Assembly (NCBI RefSeq): GCF_014651995.1
Contig: NZ_BMXY01000001.1
Coordinates: 930,001 to 994,000 of the forward strand
Direction: 5' to 3'
Length of the DNA stretch: 64,000 bases
DNA from: Cognatilysobacter xinjiangensis
Lineage (GTDB): Bacteria; Pseudomonadota; Gammaproteobacteria; Xanthomonadales; Xanthomonadaceae
A program made the translations under genes and the position numbers. The number at the start of each line of letters is the position of its first letter. The first letter of the stretch is position 1. Below, piece after piece: positions 24,842-32,118 of this stretch. The notes under the pieces are model-generated. The model saw only the letters and a program-made list of their open reading frames with translations. It was not told the DNA's origin and made no database searches.

Positions 24842-25933
24842 TTACGGCTGCACGGCCGTCTTGTCTAGAAGCCTGGCTGCCGGGTTGTCCTCGACGCCGC
24901 CGGCTTGGAAGTAGCCAATGACGCTGCTGACGGCCCGATGTTCCGTCATTGCCATCAGGGCGGGCAGGGCGACACCCTGGCGGCCACCTTCCGTCACGAA
25001 TCCAGATCGGAGGCTGTGGCCTGCGAAGTCGCCATCGAGCCCCGCACGCGCCGCGCGCCGCTGGACAACCCCGGCGACGGCCGCCGGCGACAGACCTGGG
25101 CCGATGCGATTGGTCCAGAGGCGTCGAAAGATCCGGCCCTCCATAAGTCCGCTTGCACGGATCCACGCCTCCAAGGCCTCGGCCGCGACCCCGAGCACCG
25201 GTTTGTCGGGCGTTGAATTCGCACTCGGTCCGGCCTGCTGCGTCTTGCTGTGCTGCAGGCGGTAGACATAGCCGCCGTCCGGCAGGCGCTTGAGATCCGC
25301 GAAGTCCGCCGCGGCGACCTCACTGCGACGACGACCCCCACTGGCGAAGGCGAAGTAGAGCAGGGCGCGGTCGCGAAGCCCCTCGAGCGTCTCGTCGCAG
25401 GTCGCCACCAGCGCCTCGAGCTCTCGCCGGGTAATCGCGGTCTTCTTGATTGGCCGATCGCCACGTTTGTTGGCGGCACGGCGGGCCCGCGCCAGCAGAT
25501 GCCGCACAGGAGGCTGCTCGCAGGGGTTCTCGACGCGGCGCAGCTGATGGGCCTTGGAGAGCACTGCGATTCGGTGCACCACGGTGCTCAACTTCAGTGG
25601 GCCTGGCCGCTGCTTGAAGCGTGCCCGAACGAGCTGAGCATCGAGGGCCTCCGGCAGTTCCCACGTCATCCCTTTGGCCGAGCGCCTGGCGATGTGGTCG
25701 ACGATGAACTGCACAACCGCGACCTCGGGTACTGGTAGCTCGATGGCACGCCCGTAGCGCCCCTGAAACCAGGCGGCCCAATAGCGAAGCGCGCTGGCGT
25801 AGCTGCGCGTCGTGTTGGCAGACGCCGCTTCCTCGAGGATCTCCTTGACCGCGCTCTCGGCGGCCTCGGCCAGCTGATCTGGCAGAAGAAGTGGGGTATC
25901 AGCGAGTACGGCCAGTTCAGCGTTCTTTGACAT
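24842..25933 (-). CDS. Tyrosine recombinase/integrase
   Basis: Site-specific recombinase of 363 residues with a SAM-like core-binding N-terminal domain (about 30-160) and a complete catalytic domain. Active-site residues are visible: Arg in SGGRRRSEV (201-203), Lys230 (LQHSKTQ), His306 and Arg309 (GHSLRSGF), His332 (TEHRAVSSVIG) and the nucleophile Tyr341. It should cut and join DNA at specific sites, most likely for integration or excision of the small island it sits in. It diverges from the KfrA-like gene. The start codon is buried in the repeat CATATGTAATATGT, so it may be controlled by binding there. Confidence 0.92.
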   Translation of the reverse strand: MSKNAELAVLADTPLLLPDQLAEAAESAVKEILEEAASANTTRSYASALRYWAAWFQGRYGRAIELPVPEVAVVQFIVDHIARRSAKGMTWELPEALDAQLVRARFKQRPGPLKLSTVVHRIAVLSKAHQLRRVENPCEQPPVRHLLARARRAANKRGDRPIKKTAITRRELEALVATCDETLEGLRDRALLYFAFASGGRRRSEVAAADFADLKRLPDGGYVYRLQHSKTQQAGPSANSTPDKPVLGVAAEALEAWIRASGLMEGRIFRRLWTNRIGPGLSPAAVAGVVQRRAARAGLDGDFAGHSLRSGFVTEGGRQGVALPALMAMTEHRAVSSVIGYFQAGGVEDNPAARLLDKTAVQP

Positions 25934-25997
25934 ATGTAATATGTAGCACGCACTACGGGATCATTGCGATACCCGCGATAACAATCCCTTATCGCGG
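25930..25997. promoter_or_regulatory. Divergent int/kfrA-like control region with two repeat structures
   Basis: CATATG and repeated ATATGTA units (25931-25946) overlap the integrase start. A perfect inverted repeat, CCGCGATAA / TTATCGCGG with 7-nt spacer (25973-25997), lies nearer the KfrA-like gene, and the unit GCGATA occurs twice in a row there. KfrA-family proteins are known to bind repeats at their own promoters, so these are candidate sites for the adjacent protein. Confidence 0.6.
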
Positions 25998-26038
25998 TTG
26001 GGTTTCGGCAGAGTAGGGCACCCAGTAAGGAGGTGTAA

Positions 26039-26965
26039 ATGGCCCGCGGCATCACCCAATCCGACGTCGATCGCGCCGCCGACACGCTGCTGGCGCAAGG
26101 CGAACGCCCCACCGTTGAGCGTATTCGCCAGTTTCTCGGCACCGGCTCGCCGAACACGGTCACGCGCTTGCTCGACCTCTGGTGGAAGGCGCTCGGCGGG
26201 CGGCTGGCCACGTCTGCGGCCAAAGTCGCGCTCCCGGATGCGCCACCGGCGGTGGTCACGCTCGCGTCGCAGCTCTGGGAGCAGGCCCTTGCGGCGGCCC
26301 AGGAGCATGCCGAAGCCGGCCTGGAAGGCGAGCGCAGCGCGCTCGCGGCAGCAGGTCTCGAGGCCGACGCACGCGTGGCCGCGGCTCACCAGGCGGCCGA
26401 GGCGTCGGAAGCCCGCGCCGCTGAAGCGGCGGCCGCGCTGCTGACGGCGCACCAGCGTCTTGAGGATCGCCAGCGTCTGGTCGACCAGCAGGCGGCGCAG
26501 ATCCTGGATTTGACCGCCCAGCGCGACCACGCGTTGCTGCGCACCGAGCAGCTTGAAGCCGACGGTGCTGCTGTGCGCAACCGCCTCGAAGGGCTGCAGC
26601 AGGAAGCGGAGACGACCCGTGTGGCGCACGCTGCTCACGTCCGCGCGGTCGAGGATCGGGCCCACGCCGAGGTGGATCGGGCGCGGCAGGAGGCGCGCGA
26701 CCATGAAAAGGCGCTGCACGCGGCCGAGAAGGGCCGAACGGCGCGGATCCGCGAACTCGAGGCCGAGTTGGCACAGAGCCGCACTATCGCGATCGACACG
26801 AACCGCGCGCTCGCGTCGGAACAGGCACGGCGCGAGACGCTCGAGCAGCAGCTCGCGGAGGTCCATCGCCGGCTGGACGCGGCGCTGCAAGCCGCGCCGC
26901 GCGCAGCGCGCTTGAGCGCGCCGCGGCGCCCGGCCGTCACGCCCCGACGCCCTCGGCCGCGCTGA
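26039..26965 (+). CDS. KfrA-like DNA-binding protein with long coiled coil
   Basis: Protein of 308 residues. The first about 110 residues fit the KfrA N-terminal DNA-binding domain (ITQSDVDRAADTLLAQGERP, then VERIRQFLGTGSPNTVTRLL). Residues about 110-285 are an almost unbroken alpha-helical coiled coil rich in Ala, Glu, Arg and Gln, and the tail is basic (RRPAVTPRRPRPR). KfrA proteins on IncP and related plasmids bind their own promoter and aid stable maintenance. A very strong ribosome site (AAGGAGG, 26027-26033) lies 5 nt before the ATG. Divergent pairing with a tyrosine recombinase suggests control of the integrase or upkeep of an integrated element. Confidence 0.82.
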   Translation: MARGITQSDVDRAADTLLAQGERPTVERIRQFLGTGSPNTVTRLLDLWWKALGGRLATSAAKVALPDAPPAVVTLASQLWEQALAAAQEHAEAGLEGERSALAAAGLEADARVAAAHQAAEASEARAAEAAAALLTAHQRLEDRQRLVDQQAAQILDLTAQRDHALLRTEQLEADGAAVRNRLEGLQQEAETTRVAHAAHVRAVEDRAHAEVDRARQEARDHEKALHAAEKGRTARIRELEAELAQSRTIAIDTNRALASEQARRETLEQQLAEVHRRLDAALQAAPRAARLSAPRRPAVTPRRPRPR

Positions 26966-26993
26966 TGCGAACGCCCGGCATCTAAGTAATACT

Positions 26994-27015
26994 GATCACC
27001 GTGACCACGGTGATC
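26994..27015. promoter_or_regulatory. Perfect palindrome over the SseB-family start codon
   Basis: GATCACCGT-GACC-ACGGTGATC gives 9-bp arms with a 4-nt centre and straddles the assumed GTG start at 27001. It resembles an operator or a translation-blocking hairpin. Its presence also leaves the start codon uncertain. Confidence 0.5.
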
Positions 27016-27750
27016 GAGCTCGAGCGACTGAAACAGCAGGCCATCGCAGACCCGCGGTGCGAGGGGGCATACCTACGCGCGCTGCTGAGCGCGACGTTGT
27101 ATGTGCACCCGCCTCGGTCGGACGACTCCGGCAGGTTGCGTTTCCTGACGTTTACGAGGCCCGATGGCCTGACCGTCATCCCAGCGTTCAGTCACGTCGG
27201 AGCCGCGCGGATGGCCGGGGGAAACGCCGCGCGTGTGGCGTCAACGCGGGAACGGGCGCTCTTCGAGGGGACCCGGGGCGCGGTCCTCATGTTGGACGCG
27301 AACGAGGTCGGCACGACGCTCTACCCGGAAGAGATCGCCGCCCTGTTGGACGGCGGGCGCGCCGCCCCAGCACCCGTCGCGCTTGATTGCCACGAAGGCT
27401 TCGAACTTCTGCCGGCGTCGGGGCGAGACAGCTGGCTGCTTGAGTTGCTCGCGAGTGCACTGCAACCGGTGGAAGCGGTCGAACGCGTACACCTCGCTGC
27501 GGCCTGCTCGCCGGCGGGCACGGGTGAGGCCGATCGTCTGGTGGCCATCGTTGCAGCGCTTCGCGCCCATGCCGAGCGGGCCGCACGCGCGGTGGCCGTC
27601 GCCCTGGAGAGCACGCCCCGCGCACCGCGGCTGTCGCTCGACCTGGTGACCCATGACCCTGGTGACGCCTTTCCCCCCGAACTGGTCGGCAACGTAGAAC
27701 AGGGTTGGACACGTGAGCTGCGCGCCGATGAAGCGTACCGGCGGGGGTAG
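27001..27750 (+). CDS. SseB-family protein
   Basis: Predicted cytoplasmic protein of 249 residues. The first about 125 residues match the SseB N-terminal domain (LLSATLYVHPP, LRFLTFTRPDGLTVIPAFS, GAVLMLDANEVGTTLYPEEI) and the rest the SseB C-terminal domain (HLAAACSPAGTGEADRLVAI). SseB was named for enhanced serine sensitivity in E. coli, and its biochemical role is unclear. GTG 27001 has no ribosome-binding site, and a GTG at 27010 is an alternative. It lies 36 nt after the KfrA-like gene and 2 nt before the HAD gene, so these are probably cotranscribed accessory genes. Confidence 0.7.
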   Translation: MTTVIELERLKQQAIADPRCEGAYLRALLSATLYVHPPRSDDSGRLRFLTFTRPDGLTVIPAFSHVGAARMAGGNAARVASTRERALFEGTRGAVLMLDANEVGTTLYPEEIAALLDGGRAAPAPVALDCHEGFELLPASGRDSWLLELLASALQPVEAVERVHLAAACSPAGTGEADRLVAIVAALRAHAERAARAVAVALESTPRAPRLSLDLVTHDPGDAFPPELVGNVEQGWTRELRADEAYRRG

Positions 27751-27752
27751 TC

Positions 27753-28574
27753 GTGCTGCTGTTTCTGGACTTCGACGGTGTGCTGCAGCCGCTTGGCGTG
27801 CCAGTGGGCCCGGGTCGAGTGCGGTCATACAGCGGGCCGAGCCTCCCCTATGCGACGGTACTGACCGAGATCCTCGACCGGTACCTCCCCAGCTTGGACG
27901 TCGTGGTGAGCTCCACTTGGGCGCGCACGCGCTCAACCGAAGCCGTCAAGGGCCTGTTGCCGCCGGCGCTGGCGGAGCGAGTCATCGGTACGCTCTGGGA
28001 GCATCCGCCGCCGCGGCCGTTGAGCCGCTACCGCCACATCCAGTACTGGTTAAAGCGTGTGTACGTGACTCGTCCGCCCAGCTGGCTGGCGTTGGATGAC
28101 GACGCGCGAGGATGGCCCGAAAAGGAACGTAGCCGGCTGATCCATTGCGCAGCGCCGATCGACGACCCGCTTACGCAGCAGGCTCTGCTGGCGACCTTGG
28201 GGCGTTTCTACTGGTCCGATCTGTGGTGGGGGAGCGGGCCGGCACCGCAGGCCCCGGACCTCCGGCGCGCTCACAAAGTGATGGTTACCTGGCAAATTCC
28301 GAAGGACGTGAGGCCCGTGCTACTCGGCAGCACTCGCGAGGAGTTTGAGCTGCGACTCGACCTGCTGCTCACGGTGTTCGCGGTGCCCCATTGGCCGAGC
28401 CAGCGGGAGCTCGGGTGGCCCGGGCAATGGCTGCACCTGCCGTGCAAGGAGCTCGACGGAGAACGACCGCTACAGGTCATGCTCATGCATGGCCCCGAAG
28501 GCATTCGACGAGTCCGTGACCTGGTCTGGAGCCATTGGAGCGACCGCGCAGGGAGTGGCGAAGCTTATGAGTGA
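27753..28574 (+). CDS. HAD-fold protein (RNA-repair-associated HAD type) with extra C-terminal region
   Basis: Protein of 273 residues. The N-terminal 160 residues resemble the HAD domain found in Swiss-army-knife RNA-repair and uncharacterised bacterial proteins: LFLDFDGVLQPLG with the catalytic Asp6/Asp8 pair, VVSSTWARTRSTEAVKGLLP, and the acidic motif WLALDDDARGWP. From about 175 on lies a second region (KVMVTWQIPKDVRP, FELRLDLLLTVFAVPHWPSQ) that I do not recognise. GTG 27753 lies 2 nt after the SseB-family stop, indicating coupling. Phosphatase activity on an unknown substrate is likely. Confidence 0.65.
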   Translation: MLLFLDFDGVLQPLGVPVGPGRVRSYSGPSLPYATVLTEILDRYLPSLDVVVSSTWARTRSTEAVKGLLPPALAERVIGTLWEHPPPRPLSRYRHIQYWLKRVYVTRPPSWLALDDDARGWPEKERSRLIHCAAPIDDPLTQQALLATLGRFYWSDLWWGSGPAPQAPDLRRAHKVMVTWQIPKDVRPVLLGSTREEFELRLDLLLTVFAVPHWPSQRELGWPGQWLHLPCKELDGERPLQVMLMHGPEGIRRVRDLVWSHWSDRAGSGEAYE

Positions 28575-28665
28575 ACGAATCGCTTCGACGGGCGACGAAC
28601 TCGCAGACGTGCGAACAGTATTGCGAAAGCTCGGGCAGCCGCGCGAGGCGAAATCGTTAGTTTGA
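28567..28665 (+). CDS. Possible 32-codon small protein overlapping the HAD gene end
   Basis: An ATG at 28567, in a different frame from the HAD gene, overlaps its last 8 nt and reads through 32 codons (MSERIASTGDELADVRTVLR and on) to a stop. Composition is normal for a helical peptide rather than a shadow frame. There is no clear ribosome site, so expression would rely on coupling. It may be a gene remnant. Confidence 0.25.
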   Translation: MSERIASTGDELADVRTVLRKLGQPREAKSLV

Positions 28666-29246
28666 GACTGGGCTAACGGTACGCGGCGGGAATCGGGAAG
28701 TCGGCGCGCGAGCATCCGGGCTCACGCGATTCGGTGTAGTGGATAGGCTGCCGCGGACCACTGCGAGTGACACGCGGTCGGGGTCGCCGTACTGCCGAGC
28801 TGTACTGGATCGGTTGTAAGAGAGGTCCCACGGAGCGGGAAGCCTTGGCAGCGGATCACTCCGAGTCGCTCGCCAGCCAAATTCGACGCATTTCCAGCAC
28901 AAATCGGTCGAAATCAGGTGTTGCCGTCAGGTTAGGTTGAATTTGGGCGCAGCAACCTGATGCTTGCAGAAACAAAGACCTACAGCGCCTTTGGGTAAAA
29001 ATAAGATGCCGAAATGCGTCGAAATGAGCCAGCTGGCCATCATCGATCCCATGTGGTTGGAAGCGGGGAAGCTTTCGCGCGGACGTGCCGCAACGCCATA
29101 TGGGTGCGTGGTTTGAATTACATAATAGGCATTATGCGAAGTTCTGTCTGGTGGCGTGGCTCTATCAGCGCCCACCGCGCACCAGTTGGATCCTTCCCTC
29201 GTCAGCTCTTCGCTTACGTGCCTCCGCTGGCGACTTCGGGTGCGCA
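28666..29246. other. 581-bp AT-richer gap at the right side of the integrase island
   Basis: No gene, tRNA or terminator is recognised. Base composition drops visibly in GC from about 28880 to 29160 compared with both sides. The only structure found is the 13-bp inverted repeat listed separately. This could be the right boundary of the inserted island. Confidence 0.55.
28882..29023. repeat. 13-bp inverted repeat bracketing an AT-rich segment
   Basis: TTCGACGCATTTC (28882-28894) recurs inverted as GAAATGCGTCGAA (29011-29023), separated by 116 bp. The exact 13-bp match in a gene-free, AT-richer segment next to an integrase island is compatible with recombinase arm sites, element ends or a long-range hairpin. 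Confidence 0.5.
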
Positions 29247-29645
29247 TCACCGGCAGTGCAGGTGCACGTACTCCTGCCAATGCCGCAACGTATCGACGTT
29301 GCGTGCCAACGGGTAGCGGCGTTCCCATTCGTCGCGTTCGTTGCGCGCCTGCCAGCACGTCACGCCGTCGGCATTGGGACGCGTGGCTTCCACCACGTGC
29401 GCCGTCGCCGCTCGCGCCCGGGCGTCGCGCCGGTCCATTTCGCTCTGCGTGGCGGCGCGACGCGACGCCGGTGACGGTTCGGCATCCGGGACGTAGCCGA
29501 CGGCGCGGGTGGCGCGCGCCTTCTCGTCGCAGGGCTCGGATTGGAAGCTGACCGGCTTGCCCTTCTGGACGCAGCGATACACGGTTCCCGCCCGCACAGG
29601 CGCGGCGGCCGGCAGTAGCGCAGCGACGACGCTGAGTCGGACCAT
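29247..29645 (-). CDS. DUF4124-like secreted protein
   Basis: Small protein of 132 residues with a signal peptide (about 1-19, cleavage after PVRA). The mature part opens with GTVYRCVQKGKPVSFQSEPC, the short beta-hairpin with a cysteine pair typical of DUF4124 proteins common in Xanthomonadaceae. The rest is charged and helical, with further cysteines in VTCWQARNERDEWERRYPL and VHLHC. It is likely periplasmic or outer-envelope; function unknown. A second gene of the same type lies at 35633-36034. Confidence 0.7.
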   Translation of the reverse strand: MVRLSVVAALLPAAAPVRAGTVYRCVQKGKPVSFQSEPCDEKARATRAVGYVPDAEPSPASRRAATQSEMDRRDARARAATAHVVEATRPNADGVTCWQARNERDEWERRYPLARNVDTLRHWQEYVHLHCR

Positions 29646-29949
29646 CGATTTCCCCCTTGTCGTGGAGCGTACAGCGCACCGGCACGCCGTCGCCTAGGAA
29701 GTTGTCCCGCGGTGTCGACCCCGGTGCGCTGTCCATTAGCCGCAATTCCCTGCGGGCTTGCGGCGCCGGCACTGCCGCAATGGGGCTCGGCGGCCTGCTG
29801 CGGCCCCTTTCAGCGGCGGTATTCACCGCCCGCGCACTTCGTTGCCAAACACTTTCGGCGGCCCCTACTGTGACGTATCGAGCCGGCGCATCCCGCGCCG
29901 CGCCGTCGGGTAGGCGATGGACATCCACCCTGCCCTCAAGGGGATCCAA

Positions 29950-31206
29950 GTGTCGAAACGTCGTGTCGCCATCACCGGGCTGGGAGTTCTCTCGCCCGTG
30001 GGCCAGTCCGTGCCCGAAGTTGCCGCCGCCCTCAAGTCGGGCGCCTCCGGTATCCGCGTGATCGAAGTGCCGAAGCTCACCGGCCAGTACCCCGCGGGGG
30101 TGGTCCAAGGGCAGTTTTCGGATCGCTTCACCCGCCTCGAGCGGCCGTTCCTCGACCGCACGCACGAGATGGCAATCGTCGCCGCGCGGCAGGCCATCGA
30201 GGACGCGGGGCTCGACGATTTCGACGCCTATGGGCCGCGTGCGGGCGTCTACTACGGCAACGTCAACGGCGGCGCCGTATCCGTGCAGAACTGGTGCGAG
30301 GAAGTGCTGGTCAACGGCAAGCAGAAGGCGCGCCCGTTCACCGCGATGTCCATCATGTCCAACAGCGGCGCCGCGCAGATCTCGATCCGCCACAGGATCC
30401 GCGGACCGGTGGTCACCCACGCCAGCGCCTGTGGTTCGTCCGGCGTCGGCATCGGCGAAGCCATGCGGGCGATCGCCGATGGCTACCTCGACGTCGCCGT
30501 CGCGGGCGGCGCCGAAGCTCCGCTTACCGCGGCGCTGATCGGCGTGTTCGACGGTACGCGAGCGCTGTCGCCCGTGGATCCCGAGGATCCGTCGCGCAGT
30601 TGCAAGCCGTTCTCGCGCGACCGCACAGGCCTCGTGCTCGGCGAAGGCGCGGCGTTTCTGGTGCTGGAGGCGGAGGACGTCGCGCTGAGCCGTGGCGCGA
30701 CCATTCACGGCTACCTGCTGGGCTACGGCGTCAACAGCGACGCGCACCACATCGGCATGCCGGAAACGAAAGGCCAGGTCGAATGCCTGAGGCAGGCGCT
30801 GTCCAATGCGGGCATCGACGCGTCGCAGGTGCAATACGTCAACGCACATGCGACGGCCACCATCGGCGGCGACGTGATCGAGTCCGCCGCCATTCGAGAA
30901 GTGTTTGGGGAAGGGCCCGACGCGGCATTCGTCAGTTCGACCAAGTCCGTCCACGGGCACCTGCTCGGCGCGACCAGCGCGCTGGAATGCGTGCTGACGG
31001 TCGTCGCGATGAACGAGTCCGTCCTGCCGGCCAGCGCACACCTGGGCGTCGTCGACGAACGCTGCCGCCTGAACCACGTGGGCGAGCGACCGCGCACCGA
31101 TCACCCGTTCGACGTCGCCGTCAGCTTTTCCTGCGGCTTCGGCGGCACCAATGCCGCGCTCGTCGTCGGCAGCCGCCGCAGCCCCGAAATCACCGCCAAC
31201 CCCTGA
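29950..31206 (+). CDS. Beta-ketoacyl-ACP synthase, FabF-like, beside rpfF
   Basis: Condensing enzyme of 418 residues that extends acyl-ACP with malonyl-ACP. The catalytic triad is present: Cys161 (HASACGSSGVG) and two His (YVNAHATATIGG and KSVHGHLLGATSA), plus the closing FSCGFGGTNAALVV. GTG 29950 is chosen because AAGGGG stands 6 nt before it and it gives the standard start MSKRRVAITGLG; the ATG at 29917 has a poor site. It lies 12 nt before rpfF, so they are very likely cotranscribed. With the ACP at 34.3 kb it may supply the acyl-ACP that RpfF turns into DSF; this is inference. Confidence 0.88.
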   Translation: MSKRRVAITGLGVLSPVGQSVPEVAAALKSGASGIRVIEVPKLTGQYPAGVVQGQFSDRFTRLERPFLDRTHEMAIVAARQAIEDAGLDDFDAYGPRAGVYYGNVNGGAVSVQNWCEEVLVNGKQKARPFTAMSIMSNSGAAQISIRHRIRGPVVTHASACGSSGVGIGEAMRAIADGYLDVAVAGGAEAPLTAALIGVFDGTRALSPVDPEDPSRSCKPFSRDRTGLVLGEGAAFLVLEAEDVALSRGATIHGYLLGYGVNSDAHHIGMPETKGQVECLRQALSNAGIDASQVQYVNAHATATIGGDVIESAAIREVFGEGPDAAFVSSTKSVHGHLLGATSALECVLTVVAMNESVLPASAHLGVVDERCRLNHVGERPRTDHPFDVAVSFSCGFGGTNAALVVGSRRSPEITANP

Positions 31207-31218
31207 GGATCCGAAGCC

Positions 31219-32118
31219 ATGAGCGCCCTGCCCACCTACCCCGACTACTCCGCCACATCCATCGCCGCCGCCCCGCGTTTCAGCCGCCGCGTGGTGGCCG
31301 AGCGACGCAGCATCGACCCGAGCACCCAGTGGGTGCGATTCGAGCCCGATCCCGAGACCGGCCTGCAGAACTTCACCTCCGGCCTGGTCGCTGAATTTCA
31401 GAACCTGGTCGACTCGATGATGCGCCCCGCCGCCGTCGAGCCGCCCGCTTATACCGTCGTGCAGTCGGCGCATCCCGAATACTTCAGCGTGGGCGGCGAT
31501 CTGTCCTTCTTCCGTACCTGCATCGCGAATGGCGACGCGGAGACGTTGCGCGCCTACTCCATGCGCTGCCTCGACTTGATGTACGCGTGGTCGACCCGGC
31601 TCAAGTCGCGCACCACGTCGATCGCGCTGGTGCAGGGACGCGCGCTTGGCGGCGGCTTCGAGATGGTGCTGAGCACCGACTACGTGATCGCGGAGGAGCG
31701 CAGTTCGTTCGGCTTCCCCGAGATCATGTTCGGCCTGTTCCCCTGCACCGGCGCCATGGGCCTGCTCGCGCATCGCATCGGCGCACGCGCGGCGGAGCGC
31801 ATGATGACCAACAAGAAGATCTACACCGCGCGCGAACTGCTGGATATGGGCCTGATCGACGAGATCTGCGAGAACGGCGGCGGCGAGCTCGCGGTCAGCC
31901 GTTACATCCGCGAGCACAAGAAGCGCCAGCGCGCGCTGTTCAAGATCCAGGAAAGCCGCGCGCGCCATTCGCGCTTCGATTACGAGGAAGGCGTGCAGGT
32001 CGTCGACGACTGGGTGGAGCTGGCGATGGCGCTGACGCCGGACGAACTGCGCCACATGGAGATGCTGGTGCTGCTGCAGAAGTCCGACCCGGCGGCGAAG
32101 CGGCGCCCGGCGGCCTAG
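31219..32118 (+). CDS. rpfF: DSF synthase RpfF (crotonase family)
   Basis: Enzyme of 299 residues making cis-2-unsaturated fatty-acid signals (DSF) from 3-hydroxyacyl-ACP by dehydration and thioester hydrolysis. The crotonase core reads SVGGDLSFFRTCI and GRALGGGFEMVLSTDYVIAE. The two catalytic glutamates are Glu148 (GGFEMV) and Glu168 (GFPEIMFGLFP), 20 residues apart as are Glu141 and Glu161 of Xanthomonas campestris RpfF. Its stop overlaps the stop of the convergent rpfC gene by the bases CTAG. Product chain length cannot be read from sequence. Confidence 0.95.
   Translation: MSALPTYPDYSATSIAAAPRFSRRVVAERRSIDPSTQWVRFEPDPETGLQNFTSGLVAEFQNLVDSMMRPAAVEPPAYTVVQSAHPEYFSVGGDLSFFRTCIANGDAETLRAYSMRCLDLMYAWSTRLKSRTTSIALVQGRALGGGFEMVLSTDYVIAEERSSFGFPEIMFGLFPCTGAMGLLAHRIGARAAERMMTNKKIYTARELLDMGLIDEICENGGGELAVSRYIREHKKRQRALFKIQESRARHSRFDYEEGVQVVDDWVELAMALTPDELRHMEMLVLLQKSDPAAKRRPAA

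Noticed and set aside
28666-29246. A tRNA or small RNA gene in the 581-bp gap
   Set aside because: No cloverleaf pairing, TPsiC-like box or promoter-terminator pair could be found by eye.
28927-32055. A 1042-codon minus-strand open frame over the ketoacyl synthase and rpfF
   Set aside because: It lies antisense to two recognised enzymes with intact active sites, and no domain is seen in it apart from the true DUF4124-like gene, which is in another frame.
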